From Pseudopyrenochaeta lycopersici (lineage: Eukaryota > Ascomycota > Dothideomycetes > Pleosporales > Pseudopyrenochaetaceae), in contig NHZP01000026.1 in NCBI GenBank assembly GCA_003313425.1, positions 764,963-828,962 on the forward strand: a stretch of 64,000 bases of DNA, written 5' to 3'. Shown piece after piece: positions 23,489-33,315 of the stretch; the stretch's first letter is position 1, and every line of letters starts with the position of its first letter. The notes beneath the pieces are model-generated. The model was not told where the DNA came from. It ran no database searches and was given only the letters and a program-made list of their open reading frames with translations. The translations under genes and the position numbers were made by a program.

Positions 23489-23705
23489 AGCTTAATTTAG
23501 CGCTTTATTATAAGTATACTATAATAAATTACCCTATATAAAAAAGTATAAGAGTAGTAAATAAAATATTAAACTTGTACATAACTACTGCTTTAAAAAA
23601 AATTATATTATATATTAGCTAAGATTTATAGTATTAAAGTTTTGTGCCTATATGCTAGTGAGGGTGGCTTGTGCGTGCGCGGCGAGAACTTTTGGAAGGG
23701 CACTG
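23489..23705 (+). repeat. Tandem duplication of the mariner 3' terminus
   Basis: The terminal ~220 bp of the preceding mariner element (about 23266-23487) recurs here directly, again ending in the inverted repeat GGAAGGGCACTG and a TA. Differences between the two copies are mostly C-to-T and G-to-A plus small indels. Confidence 0.88.
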
Positions 23706-23707
23706 TA

Positions 23708-24440
23708 TCTAACTTTATTACGCGTACAGACAGTCTTACAACGAGTTTTACCTAAGCGTATAATAGACAGAGAGCTCTATGTAAGAATCTAAAGTTAGTT
23801 AATAGCTAGTTTAAGTAAGTAGAGGAGATAACAGTAAAGTACAGTATACTAGATAAGGATACATTTAACTTTAACAAAGCTAGCTTTATAATAGGTAAGA
23901 TAATAACTTAGCTAGTTATAATAAGGTTAGAGAGGAGAGGGCGGCTAAAGGCTATCTAGCTAGCAACCGCGAGTGGGTAACGTTGATTTACGGCATCAAC
24001 GCTGCTGGCTGGGCAATCCTACCCTTCCTAATCTTTGCTGGCTAGGGTTAGCATTAGTTAGGAGCTTAGTTAGGAGCTTAGTTAGGAGCTTAGTTAGGAG
24101 CTTAGTTAGGAGCTTAGTTAGGAGCTTAGTTAGGAGCTTAGTTAGGAGCTTAGTTAGGAGCTCAACTAGGAGCTTAGCTACGAGCTCAGCAAGGACTGCC
24201 CATGAGAGTGTCTCCCGTTCAGACGTCGGAGGTTACAGCTTCCTCTTCGCCCGCGTTCCTGTATCGCGCAGCTCAACATTCTCCCCTGTGCACCGCCGCA
24301 TCGCATTAACATTGTTCCTCCAGTACGCGCACAGCTTCCTCTAGCGCAGTGATATCCTCGTTCTACCACCTCTTTAGCACAAGTAGGAGAAAGCACTAAG
24401 CGAGCTACTTTCCTCTAAGCTACAGCAACATAGCGATAAA
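23708..24440 (+). mobile_element. Fot1/pogo transposase fragment (DDE region) ending in a 12-bp minisatellite
   Basis: RIP-mutated piece of a pogo/Fot transposase. Readable blocks are SILDKDTFNFNKASF, ERRGRLKAI and, in a shifted frame, INAAGWAILPFLIFAG (about 23994-24044), all typical of the DDE_1 domain of Fot1-like elements. The frame then runs directly into a 12-bp minisatellite instead of the rest of the catalytic domain. Sequence after the array (about 24196-24410) is not RIP-mutated and is unassigned. No terminal inverted repeat was found, and the left end is abutted by the duplicated mariner terminus. The right boundary is approximate. Confidence 0.72.
24054..24194 (+). repeat. 12-bp minisatellite, RIP-mutated version
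   Basis: About twelve units of consensus AGCTTAGTTAGG. It differs from the array in the Fot element at 20.9 kb (AGCTCAGCTAGG) only by C-to-T changes, so it looks like the same minisatellite after RIP. Units near the right end keep the unmutated form. Confidence 0.88.
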
Positions 24441-25708
24441 TTATCACAACATTATGAATATGTCTTTTAGGTAGTTTAATATAAATACCTTCTCTAATCC
24501 TAATAATCTTCCTTTGAAAATAATTTTACACTCCTAGCAGCTTAAGTGCTGCTACGAATGTTACTACTTACTAGATACTGTTAACTACGTCTAGAGGGTT
24601 GTATGATCGACCAGATATCCCGGGCGAGTGATCAACGAGTTCGGAGCAGGATGGGTTGTAGGCGCATAGGATGTCATGGTTCTGCTTTAGGGAGGCAAGG
24701 TGACTTTGAAGTTATTGAGGAGTCTTCACAGTGGTAATTTGAGGAATGGAATATAATTAAGGGCCCCCATTTATTGATATCGAGCAATTTAGCGTTCCAA
24801 TGCTTCCAATCCGTTTCACCTACTTCTCTTAGTTAAACATCGCCAGTGAAATTAAAATTGAAGTCATTAAAATCATTCCAAGGTGTTGCTCTTCAGAAAA
24901 GCCGCATCATTCAGCTAAGTTTTTCTTGAATCCTGTAGGAGGATGAGTTTGACGCCGGTCTAATTGTAGCACATCTTCAGCAAATTCCTTGATGTGGACC
25001 AAAAAAAGTTGGAATTTTCTGTCCAATTGTCGGTCACATTGGCGCAGTCTCATTTGTTGTGAATGAGGATAATGTATATAGTGCTTTTGTTGGACAGCAG
25101 AAACCTATGGAACAGTTAGATTTTCCAGGACGACATTAACGTATTTGCCGAACTGTTCGAAATCCGTGAATTGTTTTTCAGCAGCTCCTTACCATGCCTG
25201 ATAAGGTATCGAAGAATTCTAGTCGTTGCGCTGACGCTTCTGGGACCAGAACGAGGCGAGTTTCCAGTGTGGATGCGCTTGACAAGGGCGACCACGAACG
25301 CTACGGAGGCACAAGACGGTAGCATAGGAATGCAATGAAATGTTATGACATCGTCTACATGGCCTTGGCGCCTGAAGGGGGGGGGGGGACGTAGAATAAG
25401 CGAAGTCCAACAAGGCCTAAACTTATATTTTTTTGAACAGAGCACGAAAGATCACAAGGATCGCAAGCCAAGAAAGAAATGTATGGAGATGGAACTAAAA
25501 GGGACTAGGTCACAAAGAGTAATACGACTGATGGATCAGCCACGATGCGTGTGCACACGCGGAAGAAAGTTTCGTATATTGATCGCCAGGTTTTCGATTA
25601 ACGTAGTTGGTTGGTGATTGTTTCTTATATGGCAACGGTCTCTATCGCACAATGGCATTCTCCTTCTCAATCAGTCCATTTCAAAGTACATACAAGTTGT
25701 AGTTTTTC
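24441..25708. other. Unique sequence, no gene recognised
   Basis: The AT-rich character stops at about 24600 and ordinary-composition DNA follows. A run of 12 G lies at 25377-25388. The minus-strand frame at 25116-25445 and plus-strand frame at 25345-25617 show no family resemblance. This stretch includes the downstream region of the CFEM-like gene. Confidence 0.45.
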
Positions 25709-26491
25709 TCAATATGGACTAGTAATATGACGCCAGCTTTCTTTGACCTTTCGTGGATGCCGCCAGATGAGAATTGATATCAGAATACCCAGCAGCGGTA
25801 TTCCAAGTCCAGTGCCTAGGGCAATGCTGTCACTTCTGCTAAGACCGCGACTCTCGGAACCTGGAACTTCCTTAGACGATGTTGATGTAGGCTGAGAGAT
25901 AACTATCGTGCTTTTATTTAGCTATCAGCATCTACGAGAGCTATATTTGTCATGGGATGCCACACCCCCATGTGCTATCCTGGTTATGAAGAACGGAAGG
26001 CATGGAAAGGGCAAAAATGGAGCAACCCACTTACCTGTCTTCTCGATAATTGCAGTGACCGTTGCGATCGCGTGTGTAGTCTCTTCCGGCATTAACCTAT
26101 TTCTACTTTTTTGCGAAATGACAAGGCTTGCAGGAGTTGGCGGAGAGTCTGCTGTCTGCGTGAAACCTCGATCAGTACAGTAGACGCTGTAAGCATGGAG
26201 TGCCATCGTAACATCAACCTGATTATTGCATGCACTTTTGACGCAGAATGACAGCGACGACTCCGCCTGACTTTGCAAATCGATTCGGCAGAAACATGAA
26301 TCGACATTATTCTGTTGACAGCCTAGGACATCGACAGGATCTCCGGGAAGATTATTGTAGCACCATTTGCCACAATCGCGTAGACTCTTGTACTCTGGGA
26401 TACCAGCGATATACTGTACCCCATCACATCGGGAGAGAGCAATGTATGAGGCCCACAGAAGTATGCGAACATTCAGCGCCAAGCGGGTCAT
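25709..26491 (-). CDS. CFEM-like single-pass membrane protein
   Basis: Two exons on the minus strand, 26491-26035 and 25902-25709 (651 nt, 216 residues), with a 132-bp intron (GTAAGT donor, ACGATAG acceptor); earlier acceptors lead to stops within a few codons. The start MTRLALNVRILLWASYIALS is a probable signal peptide. An eight-cysteine domain follows with spacing C-x3-C-x13-C-x7-C-x1-C-x14-C-x4-C-x16-C, close to the CFEM pattern of fungal extracellular and membrane proteins. Exon 2 encodes a Ser-rich stalk and a transmembrane segment (SIALGTGLGIPLLGILISIL) followed by a short basic tail (WRHPRKVKESWRH). CFEM proteins bind heme or act in surface interaction (family knowledge); no specific job can be given. 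It lies in the unmutated island between two repeat blocks. Confidence 0.72.
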
Positions 26492-27281
26492 TTTATCTCC
26501 TCTCAGAGTGCTGGTCTCCTTCAGCAAAGCAAACATGGTCCGCGACTAGCACAAAACCTACAAATTATCGCATAGAAAAGGCACTGGCTTCTAAGAGTTG
26601 TCGCAGTTGGTGAATGCTTGGGTCAGAAAGGAAGAACTGCGAGGTGACTTTTTGAGGCTTTTGTTACAAAATACAGGCTTTGCGACTTGATTCCAGCTGA
26701 AATGCAGCTGAATCACTGTGGCTTGCACGTTACGAACCTACAGACAAGGGCCGTATTGCGAAGCGAAACGCCCAGCCTCTTATCGTCGAGCCAGGAACGA
26801 GTGCAGAACGAAGTATTTTTACAAAAGGCTGAAGCAAAGTACCGACTTTGATTCACGACGGCAGATTTTGTTGGGTGGCGGTTTGCAACCTGTGTGTTAG
26901 CTATTGGCAGCGGTTCCCCAAAACCAGAACAACTTGATAAGCTTAGCAATTTGAGTCGACAATGAAAAAGCGGCCATTACGTGCATATATCGAAGGATAC
27001 ACTTGGAGCTTGGGAACGGAGATCCGATGCTACTTCACGTCTTCGGGTTTGACCTCCCAGCGCAAGCCAGCCTTGCATCGCGGCCTCGTCGTCCGCTAAA
27101 CATGTCTTAGTAATCCTCAAATAGCCAAAAGACGTACTAAAAGAATCTATTGTTGATTTTACTAGAGACTAATTGTGGCTTCAATTCTAATGAGTCTAAG
27201 GTGTTCGTGAAGACCGTGTTATAATTCCGTACTCCCTTGATTGAGCTATCTTCACATAGAATCTTGTATTTTGTATAAAAT
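26492..27281. other. Intergenic region, nothing recognised
   Basis: Between the CFEM-like gene start (-) and the stop of the CBM18 gene (-). Ordinary base composition, no RIP signature, no supported gene or repeat. Confidence 0.5.
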
Positions 27282-30200
27282 CTATTGAACCGTCAAAGAT
27301 GGTTCGGGGGTGCTGGACGAGATGGCTTCCGAGATGGTGGGGGTGGGCGTCACTGAAACGTCGCTTGAGCTGACTGGCGGGGAGACATCTGGGCATGAGC
27401 CGCCTGTGAAAAAGCCCAGCTCTATAAGAAAACTAGTGGGGGTATCTGTGGTAAAGTCGAAGGTACCAAAAAGGTAATCTAAACCATTGCCGTTAATTCC
27501 AACTTGGTCACGGAATCCAGTGAATGTTTGTGCAGGACTCGTAAGTGACCCGACGCACTTCAAGACTAGCTGGCCAAGGTAACCTGGTACATCCGTCCGA
27601 ACAGTACAGGTATTTGAAGGAAGGGTAGCTGATGGGGCGGTGAATCGAAACATCCCACCTCTGCCTCGGGAATATCTAGTTACCATATCGCCCACGGTGC
27701 CAGGGGTTGTCACCATCATCACATTCTGTCCGCCTATCGAGAATCGTGCAATGGATTCATATTTACCACCAACCACTGGGTCCAGGAAGAAAGCGCCATT
27801 ACCGGCTCCAGGATTGGACTGCTTGACAACCCAGTCGGAAGCGCGGACTCCTGGTGTAAGAACCTTGAGGCAAAAATTTGAAGGCACCGCGACCGAAGAT
27901 GGAACTGGCGTGGCGCTCGGGCTTAGCGACGATACAGACACAGAGAAATCACCGCTAGTGGACGCCGACGGACTTGAAATAGCTTCTGTGGTCGACAAGC
28001 TGACAATGGAAGAGCTGGAAGGTGCTTCCGTAGACGATGGGCTGAGAATGGTAGAGCTCACAGGCGCGTCTTCCGGACAATCACCTCCTGTGAAAAGACC
28101 CAAGTCGACAATAAAGTTACCGTCTTCGTTTGTAGTCAGGTCATCCGTGCCAAATAGGTGAGTTAGGCCTTCGATAAGTTTGCTGTAGTGGCGAAATGCG
28201 GTAAATGTTCGTACTGGAGCAGTTATGAAACCCCCGGTACATTTCAAAACTTGCTGGCCAAGACAACCAGGCACATCCGTCTTGATAGAACACAGCGTTG
28301 GGTTGGATCCCGCAACTTGGTCACGGAACCGAAACATTGCACCTGTGCCTCGCGAGTATCCAGTTTCCTTAAGGTTTTCGAGACCAGGGGTGTTAACTAT
28401 CAGCTTGTTCTGGCCGTCTAGTGCAAATCGTGCAACATTCGCTACAATGCCGTTGACTGCAGGGTCCAACTGGAAGTTCCCGTTGTTTCCGACGCTTGAT
28501 TGTTTGACCAACCAACCAGTTGAAAGGACTCCGGGAGTGATCACTTTCAGGCAGAAATTGGATGATAACCCAACTGAAGGAGATGGTGTTGAGGACGCTG
28601 AGTCTGTGGCGGAGGAGGATACCACTGCGAGCGATGAAGCTGTGGTAGCCGCATCGGACCCTCCAGTAGAAGAGCTATCTGAAGCGGGAGCTACGGAGCT
28701 GCTAACTAATGGGGTAGGGGTAACCACTGGTGGTGTCGAGGATGTGGTCGCAAGAAGCTGTTGAATCATTTCAATCAATGTTGCAATGATTTCGGCCAAA
28801 CTCTTCCGCGACACGGCGAATCGAAGTAGGCGTTGAAATGATTGTTTTTTATCTAGAGATCTTGTGCTGACTTCGCTATTGACAAGGTACACGCCGCGCT
28901 CGTTGGCAGCATTGCACCCCTCTACTGATGTGAAAAGCAACGTGCCGGCTGGCCAGGTTTGAGCGTTGTTAGCGGCTGCCGTGTCAGTGAAAGTGATGGA
29001 TATTGAGGAGCCTGAACAGGATATGGTATCAACAGTGCTAATATCCTCGAGTAAGATACCCTTGGCGTCGTCGGCAAGCGTGATGGTGTCTACCTTTGAC
29101 AAGGTTCCTGGACTCTGTTCAACGTAGTAAAGTGACAATACATTTGAGGGGACCAAACGATACGGGCTCGTGCGGTCGACATTTGGATTTCGTGATGGCA
29201 ACCAGATGCGTGGGACTCCTGAAGCTGATGGTGTTGCTGACAGGCTGCTAGGCACTGCCGAAGCCGAGGCAGAGGCTGAGACCGATGAGCTGCTGGAGGA
29301 AACAAATATGCTACTTGAAGACACTGGTTGAGCACTGGAGGACGCTACTAAGGAGCTGCTAGAGGGGACAACTGTGGAGCTGCTGAGCGATGCGGGCAGC
29401 GAGCTACTTGACGATAGAGCTCGAGACATACTCGATGACGCAACAGAAGAGCCGGCCGAAGGCGCTGGTGGTGTCGAGCTGCTCACGGCCACGCTCGAGG
29501 ATGCAGTAGACGATGCCGCGATGGATGATGATGAACGAACAGAGCTCGATGCTGAGCGGGTGGAGGAGCGGGTGGAGGACGCTCGACTTGTGCTTCGGGA
29601 GCTATTTGCGGTGGCCGAGGTCCTCACTGTACTGGTTGAGATCCGCGACGAGCTTCTAACAGACGAGGAAGTGCCAGAGCATGTACCGAAAGCCGATTGG
29701 CAGCCAGTCTTGCAATGGCCGGTCGTGGTTCCGCACTGCGATCATTAGTTTAGTGTATTACTTTGCTATGGTAGAAGAACACACCCAGCCGTATTGTGAG
29801 CAGCAGCTACCATAGATAGATCCAATACATGAGGCACCGCCGTAGCTTGCACCACAACGTTCAACCCTGTTGGATGCTGGAGACGGGGATGCAGAAAGGG
29901 TCGATGTCCTGGCCGTTGTTGATGTCCTGGCCGTTGTTGATGTCCTGGCCGTTGTTGATGTCCTGGCCGTTGTTGATGTCCAGGAACTGCTGGAGACTCG
30001 AAGCGCAGAAGAAGAAGCGCCTGTACAACGACCGAAGGCGGCATTACAGCCCTAGGAAATGTCAGTCTTTCAAGTTCATCACCTGATTGTCACGATGAAA
30101 GTGTGTAGGGAAAGAGTCAGTCTTGTGCAATCTGCAATCCTACATCGAGCTTCGAAAACCTTACGAACGATGGGATAGGAATGCCAATGGACTGATCGCA

Positions 30201-30408
30201 AATATAAAACCTTGAGAAACAAAGAGATACATACATGGTTCGGCCGACAGTAGGCATTCGTCGTACCGCACCAACCATACTGGCTACAACATTGATTTCT
30301 CTTGCACATTTGGTTGCCTCCTGTGGGGCCACATTGCTCAGGGTCGAATTGCGCGACTGTACAAGCGGAGAAGATAGCTACCGCCGAAACAAGGATGGAG
30401 ACCCTCAT
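27282..30408 (-). CDS. Secreted protein with two CBM18 chitin-binding domains and duplicated C-terminal domain
   Basis: Three exons on the minus strand: 30408-30235, 30051-29785 and 29735-27282 (2895 nt, 964 residues). Signal peptide MRVSILVSAVAIFSACTVAQ. Hevein-type CBM18 domain 1 is split by intron 1 (183 bp): CGPTGGNQMCKRNQCCSQYG ... YCRPNH|GCNAAFGRC. A short Thr/Ser/Arg linker has four copies of a 6-residue repeat (STTART). CBM18 domain 2 (RCGASYGGASC ... CCSQYGW|CGTTTGHC) is split by a 49-bp intron with an ACTAAT branch-like site. A long Ser-rich, probably O-glycosylated stretch follows, then a ~90-residue domain (about 335-425, SVEGCNAANERGVYLV) resembling fungal DUF7029 (hedged), and two copies of a ~165-residue domain, each starting SNFCLKV-TPGV and ending FTGG-CP. 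Likely role: binding cell-wall or released chitin outside the cell (inference). Stop at 27284-27282. Confidence 0.85.
29906..29980 (-). repeat. 18-bp coding tandem repeat (4 units)
   Basis: Four near-identical copies of GTTGATGTCCTGGCCGTT on the plus strand, encoding the STTART repeat on the minus strand in the linker between the two CBM18 domains. In-frame unit length means copy-number change would not break the gene. Confidence 0.9.
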
Positions 30409-31435
30409 ATCGTTGATACCACTGCCAACAAAGCAAACCCAGAAACACAAGAAGACTTACAGGTCGAAGAAGAATGAACGTGAATGCAAAGCGAATGTCA
30501 CCATGTTTCTGGTGGGCGCGTGGGCCCTTTACGTGCGATCTTAGGTCTGCTTGTTGTGGTCAAGCTTTCGGAGTTGCCATAGTGTACTTTTGCCTAACAA
30601 TTCTGAGGCTGATCGGGGCTGCCTGAGTACATCACAATACGATTCGCGAAAGGCCATGGAATAAAGATGCAATATGGATATGGCTAGCTCTGGTGTATAA
30701 GTCCCTGTCGAAAGCCTTGATTAGGACGATAGTGATGAGCGCCTAGGGGTCTGGCCCAGTAGTCAGGGGTGAAAAAGATGTACTAGTCGGTTTCGCGAGA
30801 GAAGTTCCGCAAGTGGAAATTACTAGGCTGAGAAGCTCGGCTGAAAAAGTGCGAACGTGACGCTACGTTGGGTTAGCTTCCCTCTACCGCAGTGGCGGCC
30901 ACATGCAAAGCTTGTCAAAATAGAATTGACATGAGTTGCGCAGGGGCTGCACCTTTGCCGTCACAGTGGCATTTGATACTGGTATGATTGATGCTGCGTC
31001 CGCAATCGCATGGCTGCACGCTTCCCAGCACCTACGAATGTATTGGATCCAGTAGTACACAAGCTGTGTGCCTCTAACTTAGCCTGCTTCCAACAAACGT
31101 TTGATATATACTGTCTACAGAATCTAAATCTACGCTGCTCCAGCTGCGAATCTCCGAATTGAGAATAATTGAGACTTAAAAGTTGTCTATCGCACGCGTA
31201 GACGAAAAGAGTCGTGGCTTAGCTGCTGTTGCCTCAACATGAAGAATGCCTAGGACCTCCCCTATTGCCCACAGCCTTTCATACTTGCGCAGTGTGGATG
31301 GTTCCTCCACATGCCGGTCCAGAACAGTACCGAAAATGCAATTCCTCCGGAACCGCCACTGAATCGTCCTCCCTCACGATGCCTCGACGGGTGACATGGA
31401 CTAGGACAGAGCCTGGTCGTGTCTTCTTAAGTAGA
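30409..31435. other. Promoter region of the CBM18 gene and unique flank
   Basis: Ordinary-composition DNA upstream of the CBM18 gene. The open frame at 31229-31495 runs across the composition break and has no family resemblance. An abrupt change to very AT-rich sequence occurs at about 31436. Confidence 0.5.
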
Positions 31436-33093
31436 GTACCTTACGCTATAGTCTTACTACTTATAGTTTCTATAAGTACTATTTTAGGCGCCTAGAAGGC
31501 TTATATAACTAGTAAATAGCCTTAGACTAGTAGCTAAGTAATAATTACTATATACTTATATATTTTAGTATTATATAACTAATTTTAGGGGAGAACTTAC
31601 TTTAAGATTTTCTTATCTATAGCTTTAAATAAGTATAGTATTAATATATAATAGCTAACTACTATAAATTTATAATTCTTTTATATATATTAACTAAAAC
31701 TTAATATTATAGGTACTTATATTATATATATCTCTCTATTAGTCTTATAAATTTATTAGTTATATAACTCTAATATTTAGGAGAGATTTGTATTATAGTA
31801 TAGGCCTTAAAGTACTAAATCTAGGTAAGTACTACTTATATACTAAGTTATAGCTATATAAGCCTAAGAGTTAGTCAGGTTATATAAGTATAGATTAGAA
31901 GAAAGTTTATTACTTATACTTAGATTTAAACCTAGAGCTATTGCGGCAGTAGTAGTTAGAGTAGATATATTTATAACTATTCTACCTCTTTCTTATATTA
32001 TATAGTTATATAATAATTATTTAAATATATATACTTTATAAAATATAATTATTTTATATATTAAGTTAATTTTTATTAAAATTAAGGTAAGAGATTATAT
32101 TTATTTACTTTATAATATAAGATAAAGTAAGAAGAGAGTATTAAGGAAGGAATAAAGTAAGAAGAGAAGTTATATAATAAAGAAAGTTACGTTTAAAGTA
32201 AAGAAATATATAAAAAGGGCTTATATAATAGTAATAAGAGTAAGAAAAGATTATACTTAGCCTTTCTATCTATATTTACTATAAAGATTATATAGTAAAT
32301 TATTATATAAGATACTTTTAGTTCTTAGAAGAAGAATATTAAACAGACTATTCTCTTTAAAGAGAGTATTATTATTATATAAAGGTACTTCCTTCTTATA
32401 TAAAGGTATTTATATTTAGCTTATATTCTCTTTTATATTTAAAGGTATTTTAGAATCTTATAGTATAGATACTTATAAAATATCTCTTTTTTAGCTACTA
32501 TATAATAGTACTATTCTCTTTTTTAGCTAATAAAGTTTATTATCTACTTTATTCTTTACTTAAGTACTAGAAGATAGTATATATATATATATATATAGTA
32601 CTCTTTTTAGTAAAACCTTAGTCTTCTCTTCTTTAATAAATAGGGGTTTTTCTTTTAGCTTCTTTATATAATATAGAAGTAAAGAAGGTATAATAGGAGT
32701 AAGAGACTTAGGCTAAGGCTTATATATAGTATCTTTAAAATAGATATAAACTTAAATTATACTCTTACCTAATTAGAGAAATAAGGCTAATTTAATAAGC
32801 TAATATATTATATAGCTCCTTTTTATAGAAGCTAAGAGCTTTACTAGGCTAGTTTTAGTGTTAACTTAAGTTATAAGGTACTATAGTAGTTTATTATATA
32901 ACTTCTTCTACTCTATATCTATATTATTTAAGATATAGTTATTAAGAAAGTTATCTGCCCCTTTAATATTATTATTAGTAAGCGTAAGAGATAAAAGATC
33001 TAAATTAATTAGTAAAAGCTTAAAATATACTAATATTATATATAAAATATTAAAGACTTATCTATAATAAACTAGTAGCTATATATACATTAT
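31436..33093. mobile_element. AT-rich RIP-degenerated repeat remnant, left part
   Basis: Extremely AT-rich sequence made largely of TA, AT and AAG/CTT steps, with almost no CA/TG or CG dinucleotides and stops in every frame. This is the pattern of saturated RIP. No transposase or reverse transcriptase block was readable. It ends at the left LTR of the chromovirus at 33094 and probably continues at 47183. Confidence 0.6.
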
Positions 33094-33315
33094 TGTCACG
33101 GTAACTACCGTGGTTCCCGCAACACCTGAATTGGCTAGCCCTGTCGAGGCCTAAGCTCGAGCACAGGCCTAGCCCCTAAGTATTCTTCTGCACCTAAGTT
33201 TCTGTTCTCTTCTCTTCTTTACGCAACGTCTTATATTATACCTAAGATTATACGTAGTATAATAATTAAGCTATTAGTTAAGCGTTAAAATCCCTACTTA
33301 TAGCCTCTCGTAATA
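33094..33315 (+). repeat. 5' LTR of outer chromovirus
   Basis: 222 bp, starts TGTCACGGTAAC and ends CGTAATA. It retains many CG and CA sites that are TA in the 3' LTR. Confidence 0.9.

Noticed and set aside
24054..24194. Regular short direct repeats that might suggest a CRISPR-like array
   Set aside because: Units are contiguous 12-mers without spacers, in a eukaryotic transposon; it is a minisatellite.
31229..31495. 88-codon plus-strand frame with a hydrophobic C terminus
   Set aside because: It runs across the sharp composition break at 31436; the hydrophobic tail is encoded by RIP-type AT-rich sequence.
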